Shown in pieces: positions 25,628 through 34,956 of a DNA stretch of 64,000 bases. Both the position numbers and the translations under genes were made by a program. Under the pieces are notes generated by a model. That model saw only the letters and a program-made list of their open reading frames with translations. It was not told where the DNA came from and ran no database searches. Numbering within the stretch: position 1 is the first letter of the stretch; every line of letters starts with the position of its first letter. The stretch comes from Enterococcus lacertideformus (GTDB lineage Bacteria > Bacillota > Bacilli > Lactobacillales > Enterococcaceae), in NCBI GenBank assembly GCA_015680865.1, contig JADAKE010000010.1:116704-180703 (forward strand). The letters are read 5' to 3'.

Positions 25628-28420
25628 ATGAAAATGAAGGAGACATTACAACTAGGAAAAACCAAATTTCCTATGCGTGGTAATTTGCCTAATCGTGAAG
25701 TCGATTGGCAAAGAGAATGGGAAGAAGAGAAAATCTACCAAAAAAGACAAGAATTAAATGAAGGGAAACCAAGTTTTATTCTTCATGATGGACCTCCTTA
25801 TGCGAATGGAAACATTCATTTAGGACATTCTTTAAACAAAATCAGTAAAGATATCATTATTCGATCAAAATCGATGTCTGGATTTCGTGCACCGTATGTA
25901 CCTGGCTGGGATACACATGGGTTACCAATTGAACAAATATTGGCCAACAAAGGTATCAAACGAAAAGAACTTTCAATGGTAGAATATTTAGAAAAATGTC
26001 GAGAATATGCATTTTCTCAAGTTGACAAGCAACGAGAAGATTTTAAACGTCTAGGTGTAGCTGGCGATTGGGATCATCCATATGTTACGCTGGATCCTTC
26101 TTATGAAGCAGCACAAATTCGTGTCTTTGGTAAAATGGCTGAAAAAGGTTATATTTATAAAGGATTAAAACCAATTTATTGGTCACCATCAAGTGAATCT
26201 TCCCTTGCTGAAGCAGAAATCGAATACAAAGACGTTAAGTCTCCGTCTATTTTTGTGGCGTTCAACGTGAAGGATGGAAAAGGGATACTGGAGGAAGATG
26301 CAGCCTTTGTTATTTGGACGACCACGCCATGGACACTTCCAGCCAATCAAGGAATTGCTGTCAATCCTTATTATACTTATGTGACGGTAGAAGCAGATGG
26401 ACGTAAATTTGTGGTTGCGAAAGATTTGCTAGAAAAAGTTCAAACTGAAATTGGTTGGACAGATGTCCAAATCTTAAAAGAGATTGCTGGACAAGAAATG
26501 GAATACATGACTGCATGGCATCCATTTTATGAACGCGAATCCTTAGTGATCTTAGGTGATCATGTTACTTTAGATGCTGGTACTGGTTTAGTTCATACGG
26601 CACCAGGTCATGGGGAAGATGACTATATTGCTGGTAATAAATATAAATTACCGGTTGTCTCTCCAGTAGATTCTAAAGGTGTTTATACGGCTGAAGCGCC
26701 CGGATTTGAAGGTATCTTTTATGATAAAGCCAATCCAATGATTACTGATCTATTAAAAGAAAAAGGTGCATTGCTAAAATTAGATTTCTTCACGCATAGT
26801 TATCCTCATGACTGGCGGACTAAAAAACCGGTAATTTACCGTGCAACTCCGCAGTGGTTTGCTTCTATTGATGATTTCCGACAAAATATTTTGGAGGAAG
26901 TTGAAAATGTAAACTGGATCATTCCATGGGGAAAAACACGTCTGTATAACATGATTCGCGATAGAGGAGACTGGGTTATTTCACGTCAGCGTTCATGGGG
27001 AGTCCCATTACCGATCTTTTATGCTGAAAATGGGGAGGCAATCATTACACCTGAAACGATTGAGCATGTAGCCAATTTATTTGCTGATCACGGCTCAATC
27101 ATCTGGTTTGAAAAAGAAGCAAAAGAACTTCTTCCAGATGGGTATACTCATCCCGGTTCACCAAACGGTCAATTTACAAAAGAAAAAGATATTATGGATG
27201 TTTGGTTTGATTCCGGTTCATCACATGAAGCAGTTTTACGTCAACGTCCAGAATTGTCTTTCCCAGCTGACATGTACCTTGAAGGCTCCGACCAATACCG
27301 CGGTTGGTTTAACTCAAGTATTACAACAAGTGTTGCTATCAATGGAGTAGCTCCTTATAAGTCTGTTCTTTCTCAAGGATTTACTTTAGACGGGGAAGGA
27401 CGTAAAATGAGTAAATCACTAGGTAATACAATCTTACCTGAAAAAGTGATTAAACAATTTGGTGCGGATATTTTACGCTTATGGGTAGCAAGTGTTGATT
27501 ATGAGGCAGATGTACGTGTGTCAATGGATATTTTAAGTCAAGTAGCAGAGGTTTACCGTAAAATCAGAAATACTATGCGCTTCTTGATTGCGAATACTGA
27601 AGACTTTGATCCTAAAACAGATACCATTTCTTTTGAAGAATTACGCTCTGTAGATAAATATATGACAGTCCGTTTAAATCAAGTCATCAAAGAAATCCGC
27701 GAAGAAGGGTATGAAAAATATAATTTCATGCATATCTATCGGACAGTAATGAACTTTTTATCGGTTGATTTATCGGAATTTTATCTTGATTTTGCGAAAG
27801 ATGTTGTTTATATTGAGTCAGAAAATGATTATCAACGTCGGTGCATGCAAACCGTATTTTATCAAACCGCGGTTGCTTTAACACAATTATTGACACCGAT
27901 TATTCCGCATACGGCAGAGGAAATTTGGTCTTATTTAAAAGAGGAAGAAGAATATGTTCAATTAAGCGAACTGCCAGGCTACCAACAATTTCCTAATCAA
28001 GAAGAATTGATGGATACTTGGTCGGCATTCATGGATTTTCGTGATAAAGTATTAAAAGCTTTAGAAGAAGCAAGGAATACGAAATTGATCGGTAAATCTT
28101 TAGAAGCGAAGTTAACGATTTATCCAAATCAACAAGTAAAAGAATTATTAACAGCTGTGGATACCTATATTCCTCAATTATTGATTATCTCTCCAGATTA
28201 TTATGAAGTAGTGTCAGAACAAACAAAAGTACCAGAAGCCGCAATGCAGTTTGAAGATGTTGCTATTTTAGTAGAAAAAGCAGATGGAGAAACATGTGAT
28301 CGTTGTCGCCAAATCCGTAAAGATGTGGGTGTAGATGAAAAATTGCCACACCTGTGTGGCCGTTGTGCGCATATCGTTGAAGAAAATTATCCAGAAGCAA
28401 TAGCAGAAGGATTTGAATAA
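25628..28420 (+). CDS. ileS: Isoleucyl-tRNA synthetase
   Basis: A 930-residue class I synthetase charging tRNA-Ile. HIGH signature: [17 protein letters not shown] near residue 56; KMSKS signature: [10 protein letters not shown] near residue 594. The CP1 editing domain includes [16 protein letters not shown] and a C-terminal zinc site [12 protein letters not shown] ... CGRC. AAGGAGTG lies 10 bases before the ATG at 25628; a second in-frame ATG at 25634 is possible. Controlled by the T-box upstream and ended by the long hairpin downstream. Confidence 0.97.
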   Translation: MKMKETLQLGKTKFPMRGNLPNREVDWQREWEEEKIYQKRQELNEGKPSFILHDGPPYANGNIHLGHSLNKISKDIIIRSKSMSGFRAPYVPGWDTHGLPIEQILANKGIKRKELSMVEYLEKCREYAFSQVDKQREDFKRLGVAGDWDHPYVTLDPSYEAAQIRVFGKMAEKGYIYKGLKPIYWSPSSESSLAEAEIEYKDVKSPSIFVAFNVKDGKGILEEDAAFVIWTTTPWTLPANQGIAVNPYYTYVTVEADGRKFVVAKDLLEKVQTEIGWTDVQILKEIAGQEMEYMTAWHPFYERESLVILGDHVTLDAGTGLVHTAPGHGEDDYIAGNKYKLPVVSPVDSKGVYTAEAPGFEGIFYDKANPMITDLLKEKGALLKLDFFTHSYPHDWRTKKPVIYRATPQWFASIDDFRQNILEEVENVNWIIPWGKTRLYNMIRDRGDWVISRQRSWGVPLPIFYAENGEAIITPETIEHVANLFADHGSIIWFEKEAKELLPDGYTHPGSPNGQFTKEKDIMDVWFDSGSSHEAVLRQRPELSFPADMYLEGSDQYRGWFNSSITTSVAINGVAPYKSVLSQGFTLDGEGRKMSKSLGNTILPEKVIKQFGADILRLWVASVDYEADVRVSMDILSQVAEVYRKIRNTMRFLIANTEDFDPKTDTISFEELRSVDKYMTVRLNQVIKEIREEGYEKYNFMHIYRTVMNFLSVDLSEFYLDFAKDVVYIESENDYQRRCMQTVFYQTAVALTQLLTPIIPHTAEEIWSYLKEEEEYVQLSELPGYQQFPNQEELMDTWSAFMDFRDKVLKALEEARNTKLIGKSLEAKLTIYPNQQVKELLTAVDTYIPQLLIISPDYYEVVSEQTKVPEAAMQFEDVAILVEKADGETCDRCRQIRKDVGVDEKLPHLCGRCAHIVEENYPEAIAEGFE

Positions 28421-28421
28421 A

Positions 28422-28475
28422 AAATAAAAGAAGTATTGTCATTGATTAGAATCAATGACAATACTTCTTTTATTT
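28422..28475. terminator. Long perfect hairpin terminator after ileS
   Basis: A 26-base arm at 28422-28447 is exactly complementary to 28450-28475. The flanks are A-rich and T-rich, so it can act in both directions between ileS and the oppositely oriented zwf. Confidence 0.85.
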
Positions 28476-28557
28476 AGTTTAGAAAAAGAGGTTAAAGGCA
28501 GGCTAATAAGAGAAAAAATCTAAAAAGTTACGTGTATCAAAAATTGAAAAAAGCTAA

Positions 28558-28647
28558 TTATTTTATTCGATAAATTTTTATTAACAAGTGTAAGCCAAGG
28601 ATAGCAAAAATAATAATCAGAACGAACTTAAAAAATTTACGTTTCAT
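28558..28647 (-). CDS. Possible 29-residue membrane peptide
   Basis: The minus strand encodes MKRKFFKFVLIIIFAILGLH then LLIKIYRIK, a positively charged N-terminus, one hydrophobic helix and a basic tail. Such a layout is common in small membrane peptides. There is no clear ribosome site before the ATG, so the call is weak. It lies between the ileS terminator and the 3' end of zwf. Confidence 0.35.
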   Translation of the reverse strand: MKRKFFKFVLIIIFAILGLHLLIKIYRIK

Positions 28648-28690
28648 TTTTTAGCTAAGTATATATAAATTCGTTCAATATTAATCAAGC

Positions 28691-30220
28691 TTAGTCTTTC
28701 AATTTCCCGCGTTCACGGTACCATTCATCTGGTTGCCAGCTCCATTCAAAACCATCTCTTTCAAGAAGTTCAAATGCTTCGATTGGTCCCATTGTGCCAG
28801 CTCTATAATTTGGAAAATCAGGTTCAACTTGATCCCAAGCTTTTCGAATAACATCTACAATATGCCAAGATTGAGCTACTTCCTCCCAATGAGAGAAGTT
28901 CGTTCCATAGCCTTTTAGAGCATCTAAAAGGAGTTTTTCATAGGCTTCAGGGCTATTTTCAACCATTTCAGCGCTATTACGATACTCTAATTTTCTAAAT
29001 TCAGTATTAAATCCTTGACCAACTTCTTTGCCATTCAAGGTTAATGAGAACCCTTCTGTTGGTTGGATATAGATTGTTAAAACATTGGGTGGTAATGTGG
29101 TATCTTTACAAGGTCCATCTTCCACAGAAGTTTTAAAAACATTTACTGGAACTTGTTTAAAGACAATATTGATTCGTGTCCCTTTTTCAGTCAATCGTTT
29201 ACCTGTTCGTACATAAAATGGTACCCCTGACCAGCGAAAGTTATCGATGATGAATTTCCCGGCAACAAATGTCTCTGTTGTTGACACAGGTGCTACTTTA
29301 TCTTCTTCACGGTAACCTCTAAATTGATTGCCATCTAGCTCCCCAAACGCGTATTGCCCACGAACGAAGTTTTTTAAAGCTTCATTTTTTTCATAAATTC
29401 GAATGGCTTTCAAGGCTTTGATTTTTTCAGAACGTATTTCTTTTTCAGAAAAAGCAACAGGTGGTTCCATTGCTAATAAGGCAACGACTTGAAGGATGTG
29501 ATTTTGGACCATATCTTTCAAAGCACCACTGTGATCATAATATCCTCCACGATCTTCCACGCCCAAAGCTTCGCCAAAAGTAATCTGGATATTATCGATA
29601 TAGCGATTATTCCATTGGGATTCAAAGATATTGTTAGCAAATCGAATCGCTGAGATGTTTTGGATCATTTCTTTTCCTAAATAGTGATCGATTCTGAAAA
29701 TATCTTGTTCCGAAAAGACTCGACGAATTTTTTCATTTAGTTCGAAGGCAGATTGATAATCTGATCCAAATGGTTTTTCAATGATTAACCGATTGTAACC
29801 ATTTTCAGTAACGATTTTTTGTGATTTTAAATGCGAAACAATTGTTCCGAAAAATTGAGGTGCCATTGCCAAATAATAGATGCGATTCCCATTTAATTGA
29901 TAAGTTAGATCTAAATGATCGGCTAATTCTTTTAAGGTATTATAATGGGTTGAATCATTGACATCGTGAGATTGATAATAAAAATGACTAACAAACTCTT
30001 TTGCTTCTTCTTCAGTAGGATTGAGTGACTGGATAGTAGTAGCGACAACTTCACGATAATGTTCATCGCTCCAAGGTCTTCGAGCAGTACCAATAACGGC
30101 AAAATGTTTTCCTAGATTTCCTTTTTTATAAAGGCGGAATAAGGAAGGATACAATTTACGTTGTGCTAAATCACCTGTACCACCAAATATCGTAATTAAA
30201 ACATTTTTTTCATTAGACAT
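28691..30220 (-). CDS. zwf: Glucose-6-phosphate 1-dehydrogenase
   Basis: A 509-residue enzyme oxidising glucose 6-phosphate to 6-phosphogluconolactone with NADP, the entry to the oxidative pentose phosphate path. NADP loop: TIFGGTGDLAQRKLYPSLF at residue 10; substrate and catalytic motif: RIDHYLGKEMIQN. Length is normal. The GGAG ribosome site lies just upstream (30230s) on the minus strand, next to the end of the DtxR-type regulator gene, so the two may be cotranscribed. Confidence 0.96.
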   Translation of the reverse strand: MSNEKNVLITIFGGTGDLAQRKLYPSLFRLYKKGNLGKHFAVIGTARRPWSDEHYREVVATTIQSLNPTEEEAKEFVSHFYYQSHDVNDSTHYNTLKELADHLDLTYQLNGNRIYYLAMAPQFFGTIVSHLKSQKIVTENGYNRLIIEKPFGSDYQSAFELNEKIRRVFSEQDIFRIDHYLGKEMIQNISAIRFANNIFESQWNNRYIDNIQITFGEALGVEDRGGYYDHSGALKDMVQNHILQVVALLAMEPPVAFSEKEIRSEKIKALKAIRIYEKNEALKNFVRGQYAFGELDGNQFRGYREEDKVAPVSTTETFVAGKFIIDNFRWSGVPFYVRTGKRLTEKGTRINIVFKQVPVNVFKTSVEDGPCKDTTLPPNVLTIYIQPTEGFSLTLNGKEVGQGFNTEFRKLEYRNSAEMVENSPEAYEKLLLDALKGYGTNFSHWEEVAQSWHIVDVIRKAWDQVEPDFPNYRAGTMGPIEAFELLERDGFEWSWQPDEWYRERGKLKD

Positions 30221-30235
30221 ATTAGGTAAGCTCCT

Positions 30236-30889
30236 TTATAATTTGTCGACAAAAATCGTGCTGGCGGCTTTATAGCTCACAGGGATTTTCTTTTGCTTAT
30301 TTTGGATTGTAATGGGGCCTTCATAAGCCGCAATATCAATAATCTCATATTCCTCATTGATATTTAGATCAATCGTTACGAGATAGTCTAGGAGTTCTCT
30401 TTCGTACAAAACACGTGCAATCCGAATCTTTGAGCCAACAGGGTAAGATTCTAATGTTTGTCTGCGTTCTTCATGGACCACTTGCTATTTTTTAGGAATA
30501 ATTCCGCCATGTGGACAGTGCATAGGATGATTTAAATAGTCTTCTAAATGATCGGCAAGCTGTTCTGATGTTACGTGTTCCAATACTTCAGCATCATCAT
30601 GTACTTCATTCCAACGATAGTCTAAGTGTTCAACTAAAAAAACTTCCCATAAACGATGCTTGCGAATTAAACTACTTGCTTTTTGTAGGCCAGTATCAGT
30701 TAGTTGGACGCCTTGATAAGGCGAATGTTCGACAAGCTGTTCTTTCACAAGTTTAGAAATCATTTCACTAACTGATGCTGGAGAAACAGCGAGACTAGAG
30801 ACGATTTGTTTGTTATTTACTTTGGCTGTGTCTCCGCCCAGTTCCAAAATGATTTTCAAATAATCTTCTCGATTTGGTGTCATGTTCAA
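30236..30889 (-). pseudogene. DtxR/MntR-family metal-dependent regulator interrupted by an in-frame TAG
   Basis: One frame of 217 codons with a single TAG at codon 135 (30485-30487). Before it lie the winged helix (MTPNREDYLKIILELGGDT, SVSEMISKLVKEQLVEHSP) and the metal-binding dimerisation domain (LIRKHRLWEVFLVEHLDY, EDAEVLEHVTSE-like DDAEVLEHVTSEQ, HCPHGG). After it lies the FeoA/SH3-like domain (YPVGSKIRIARVLYERELLD). Family members such as EfaR and SloR repress manganese uptake. A truncated 134-residue product retains the DNA-binding and primary metal sites but lacks the SH3-like domain. The codon context (AAA AAA TAG CAA) suits a CAG-to-TAG change. Confidence 0.8.
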
Positions 30890-31292
30890 TCATCCTTTCA
30901 TGGTAAAAACCATCATACATAGTTTAACAAAAAATGTGTCGTTTTACTATTTAATCTGAAGAAAATAAGTGAAAAGAGCAGTGATAATCATTGAACGCTT
31001 TTTTCTTTGTCTTCTAAAAATATTAACAGTATGTTAAAAATTTTTACGGTTCATAATGATGAATTCAGCCTACAAAAGGTTACATAATTTTTATTCTAAC
31101 ATAATGGAGGCTTTATTTTTTCACATCTATGTAAAAATCATCTTACAATTATTTTAGAAAAATAAAAAATAGGTTTGCACTTTCATAAAATTCTTTGTAC
31201 AATTATGGATAGATGTAATTATGATTAAAAAATAATTACATAATAATTATATTGTTTTTATATATTTCGTTTTAGAAAGGAAGAAAATCAGT
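30890..31292. other. AT-rich divergent intergenic region
   Basis: About 400 bases between the DtxR-type gene (leftward) and a secreted-protein gene (rightward). The minus strand reads TATGAT at 30912-30917, a possible -10 for the regulator. The right half is very AT-rich. No gene is seen. Confidence 0.4.
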
Positions 31293-31810
31293 GTGAACAA
31301 AAAAAGTTAACCGCTCTATCGCTCATTGCTATTTGCTCTTCTACACTAGCTGGAAACTGTACATATGCAAGTTCTCTTGACACACCACAGAGTTATATTG
31401 CAAATAATATAACAGATTACCAAAGTCAACTCACTAAATTAAATGTTACTTATCCTTTAAAATGGTGGACTAATGTGGGAGGAAGTATTGAAGCGAGCTA
31501 TGACTCCAGCACTAAAGAAGTCACTGTTAAATTGCCTCTTTCTTATGAAGTGGTAGGACTTATTATGGATTACTCTTATAAGATTACAGGGGAAAATACA
31601 GGAATTAATTATTCTTCTGGATCAGGTAGAGCGATCATTGGACAAGGTGACGGATTAAGGATCATTAGAACATTTTCAGGAATTAACGAATTAGATAAGT
31701 CACTGTATATCCAAGCTTCATGGAGAGATGTTGAGTCTAATTCTACATTTCCATCAGGAACAACTGTTGCTAACGGTAAAGCGCTAGTTGACACTTCTAG
31801 CATTTTCTGA
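31293..31810 (+). pseudogene. Small secreted protein of unknown function, frameshifted in the signal peptide
   Basis: AGAAAGGAAG precedes GTG at 31293, then AAC and seven A (31299-31305), after which this frame stops. With eight A the frame would read on as K-K-K-L-T-A-L-S-L-I-A-I, a signal peptide with likely cleavage near TYAS, into a mature part of about 140 residues without cysteine-rich or known motifs (WWTNVGGSIEASYDSS, DYSYKITGENTG, TFSGINELDKSLYIQASWRD). It resembles small secreted beta-rich proteins, but I do not recognise a family. The A-run indel may be real, phase-variable, or a base-calling error. Confidence 0.6.
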
Positions 31811-31811
31811 T

Positions 31812-31877
31812 AAAAAGAGTGTGAGACAAACACCTATGAGGGATATGCCCCTCATAGGTGTTTGTCCTAGTCTTTTT
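31812..31877. repeat. Copy 1 of an intergenic hairpin family (terminator-like)
   Basis: GACAAACACCTATGAGGG at 31825-31842 pairs with the inverted copy at 31848-31866, flanked by AAAAAGA on the left and TCTTTTTT on the right. The same core and flanks occur at 40497-40560 and 63736-63803. It lies just after the secreted-protein stop and probably ends its transcript. Confidence 0.75.
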
Positions 31878-32600
31878 TAAAGATAAGTATTTCAGCAATT
31901 AGAATAAATCTTTTGTTCGTTAAGATTTCTTTAATGAAAAATCCCAATTCTAAGATTCAATATATAAACTAAGTTCTGTTTTCAAGACTATAGAAAAATG
32001 GAAGTTATACTGGAGCTTGCACGATTAGTTGTTTTTTTCGATCATTCAATTAATCCAGTTTTTTCTTGTCTATAATAAAAGTAAAATAGTAGTGAATGTC
32101 AATTTATGAACTATCTGCTGCTGATTTTGGAACGACCAAATGATACATTAGGGAGGATTTTCCAAGAGCGCCGGCGATCAAAGATAGACTTAAAGAATAG
32201 GATAAATGTTTTTTTATTTCTCGGTTCCCTCTTAATAAAGGGTTCTTTTTTCTTTTATTTTAAAAAGAACAAAGCTCTATGACTTTGGATTAGTGTCCAC
32301 TCTTAAGAGTTTTTTACGAAACTGTGGTAAAATAGTATAGGAAGTAGAGAAAAAACTGATAGTATCCTCAAGTAAAAAGCAGTAATATTTTTTCGATTTT
32401 CCTTTTAATGCTGCTCAAAAATTGTTTCTTGCGTTTAAAGACATAGTGAGACGATGATCACCTTTGTGAAGAGATTGTATAGAAGATATGTATAATTGAG
32501 AAGCCTGAGTAAACAGACTAACGGTGAGTCAAAGGATATCTTTTTGTGAGAAAATCTTTTTGAAGACTCTACTATAAACTTTAGAAAGAAGGTAAATGAT
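31878..32600. other. 720-bp region without a convincing gene; possible small RNA or small ORF
   Basis: A TATAAT at 32071-32076 could start a transcript. Downstream a GC-rich island (CGCCGGCG at 32169-32176) contrasts with its surroundings and T-rich runs follow near 32208 and 32250. A 58-codon frame at 32106-32282 (MNYLLLILERPNDTLGRIFQ) has no ribosome site. An extended -10, TGGTAAAAT at 32326-32334, may drive the oxidoreductase gene at 32601. Confidence 0.4.
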
Positions 32601-33614
32601 ATGATCAATCTAGGAATTATTGGGACCAACTGGATTACCCATCAATTTGTCCAAGCTGCACTCAGTACAAATGAATATGAACTGGTAGCTGTTTATTCAA
32701 GGCATTTAGAAAAAGCACAAGAATTTGGGGCAAAGTACGAGGGAGATATTGCCTATGCGACAGATCTAGAAACCTTTTTTGGACTCGAACATCTAAACAC
32801 TGTTTACATTGCTTCACCTAATAGTCTTCATTTTGCGCAGGCAAAACAAGCAATAATGGCTGGGAAAAACGTAATCGTTGAAAAACCTGCATTTAGTACA
32901 CCAAAAGAGATGGACGAGATTATCCATCTAGCAAACGAACAAAAAGTATACTTTTTTGAAGCAGCGCGAAATATTCATGAAAGAGGATTTAAAAAAATAG
33001 CAGACTACCTCCCACTAAAAGATGACGTGATTGGCGCTAATTTTAGTTATATGAAGTATTCTTCTCGCTACTATCAAGTATTGGATGGCGAAGTACCAAA
33101 TATTTTCTCTCCACATTTTTCTGGTGGAGCTATGATGGATCTAGGGGTATATCTAGTCTATGCCGCAATTGGATGGTTTGGTATGCCAGCAGAAGTTCAC
33201 TATTTTCCAAGGAAGATCTCAACGGGAGTAGATGGTTTAGGCTGGAGCATACTACGTTATGAAACATTTGATGTCACGATCCAACCCGGGAAAATCGGAT
33301 ATTCCTATTTGCCATCAGAAATTTATTTTAATTCTGGAACATTAGTTATGAATGGGGTAAATGCCATTGAAAAAGCAGAGTTCCATGATCGGAAGCATTA
33401 AGAAATCGATCAATTAGAGATCACAGTAGCGGAAAATCCAATGAGTGAAGAAGCCCAAGATTTTGCTCAGGTGATGAACCACCCAACTGATCCAACATGG
33501 GGATTATTATACGAAGAATGGATCGAACTAGCTCGTAGTGTGAACCAAGTGATCTACGATTTAAGAAAAAATGGCGACATCAGGTTCGATGCAGATAATG
33601 AGGACGATTTTTAA
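32601..33614 (+). pseudogene. Gfo/Idh/MocA family oxidoreductase with an in-frame stop
   Basis: A frame of 337 codons with one TAA at codon 267 (33399-33401). The N-terminal Rossmann fold reads LGIIGTNWITHQFVQAAL, and the family motif VEKPAFSTPKEMDE with the following E-A-A-R-N-I-H contains the usual catalytic lysine region. After the stop the same frame continues EIDQLEITVAENPMSEEAQD to 33614, giving the normal family length. Substrate is unknown; members oxidise sugars or related polyols with NAD(P). The stop would remove the last 70 residues, including part of the C-terminal beta sheet. CAA-to-TAA is a simple explanation. Confidence 0.8.
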
Positions 33615-34874
33615 ATGAATGAATTTATACAAACATTTCCAGATACTTGGCAAGAAAAATGGTATAAGAAAGGTTTTTTGGATCCATCGTTGATACAGCA
33701 AGCTGTTTTTCTTCCTCTTAAAGAAAAAGAAAATTTGATTGGTATTTCTCCCACAGGTTCAGGTAAGACACTCGCTTATCTTTTGCCATTGCTATTAAAT
33801 GTGTCAAAAGGTGAAGGTAGCTCTTTATTAGTCTTGGCCTCTTCACAAGAATTAGCGATCCAAGTAGCAGAAGTTGCTCGAGAATGGGTAAAAGAATTAG
33901 ATTTAAAAGTGCAATCAATCGTTGGGGGAGCCAACGTAAAAAGACAGATTGAAGGGTTGAAAAAACGTCCGGAAATTTTAGTAGGAACACCAGGTCGAGT
34001 ATTAGAATTGATGAAGACTAAAAAATTAAAAGCCCATCAATTGAAGACGATTGTCTTTGATGAAGCAGATCAATTGTTTGATGAAGGGAACATCCGATTG
34101 ATAGAACAAATCTTGCGCCAAGCACCAGTGGACTATCAATTGCTATTTTTCTCAGCTACAGCCGATCGTTCAATGGAGCAAATTGAAAAAGTGACCAATA
34201 AAACCATTCCAGTGGTAGATGTTTCAAAAGATGATGAGTCTAGAAAAGGTCAAAAGCATTATTTTCTACGCATCCCACCTCGTAAAAAAGAAGACTACTT
34301 GAGGCGTCTCGCTTATGTCGATGGATTTCAAGCTCTAGTTTTTTTCAATCAGCTTAGTGAGTTAGGAACAATGGAAGAAAAATTACAGTATCGTGGTGTT
34401 TCAGTTGGTAGTTTAGCATCAGACCAAAATAAATTATTACGTAAAGCAGCGCTTGAACAATTCAAAAATAAAAAAATAACTGTCTTATTTACAACTGATG
34501 TGGCTGCTAGAGGATTAGACATTGATCAACTTCCTTATGTAATTAATACAGAAGTACCTTTAACAGAAGAAACTTATCTTCATCGCTCGGGTAGAACTGG
34601 AAGAATGGGGAAAGACGGAATTGTCATTACCTTTGTTCAAGAGCATACGCTTAGAGATTTGAAAAAACTCGCACGGCATATGGATATAAAAATGGAAGAA
34701 ATTTTTCTTCATAGTGGACAATTAGTGGAGGAATACCCTCAAAAAGAAGAAGTACCAAATGAAAATAGATTACACAAAGAAGCTCCTTTGGTTCCTTCAA
34801 AAAAAGTAAAAGATGAGCGAACTCGCACGCTAAGAAAAAAAACTAAAAATAAGCAAAAAAAAGCAGAAAAATAA
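33615..34874 (+). CDS. DEAD-box ATP-dependent RNA helicase
   Basis: A 419-residue helicase. Motif I is SPTGSGKTLAYLLP, motif II DEAD within VFDEADQLFDEG, motif III SAT (LFFSATADRS), motif V TTDVAARGLDI and motif VI HRSGRTGRMG. A basic Lys-rich tail of about 40 residues follows, suited to RNA binding. Bacterial relatives such as YfmL/CshB act in ribosome assembly or cold response; I cannot assign one. It starts directly after the end of the interrupted oxidoreductase frame and is followed by a terminator. Confidence 0.9.
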   Translation: MNEFIQTFPDTWQEKWYKKGFLDPSLIQQAVFLPLKEKENLIGISPTGSGKTLAYLLPLLLNVSKGEGSSLLVLASSQELAIQVAEVAREWVKELDLKVQSIVGGANVKRQIEGLKKRPEILVGTPGRVLELMKTKKLKAHQLKTIVFDEADQLFDEGNIRLIEQILRQAPVDYQLLFFSATADRSMEQIEKVTNKTIPVVDVSKDDESRKGQKHYFLRIPPRKKEDYLRRLAYVDGFQALVFFNQLSELGTMEEKLQYRGVSVGSLASDQNKLLRKAALEQFKNKKITVLFTTDVAARGLDIDQLPYVINTEVPLTEETYLHRSGRTGRMGKDGIVITFVQEHTLRDLKKLARHMDIKMEEIFLHSGQLVEEYPQKEEVPNENRLHKEAPLVPSKKVKDERTRTLRKKTKNKQKKAEK

Positions 34875-34880
34875 AGGAGC

Positions 34881-34903
34881 AAGGCGCAAATAAGCGCCTT
34901 TTT
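34881..34903 (+). terminator. Intrinsic terminator after the helicase gene
   Basis: AAGGCGC (34881-34887) pairs with GCGCCTT (34894-34900) and a T-run follows. Confidence 0.8.
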
Positions 34904-34956
34904 GTGTTATGATGATGAAAACGGAATCAACGTTATTTAATTAAAGGAGGGATTGT

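Noticed and set aside
27081..27350. Second frame inside ileS
   Set aside because: Shadow of the synthetase frame; no start signals and low-complexity composition.
32106..32282. 58-codon ORF as a gene
   Set aside because: No ribosome site and no recognisable protein features; kept only as part of the region description.
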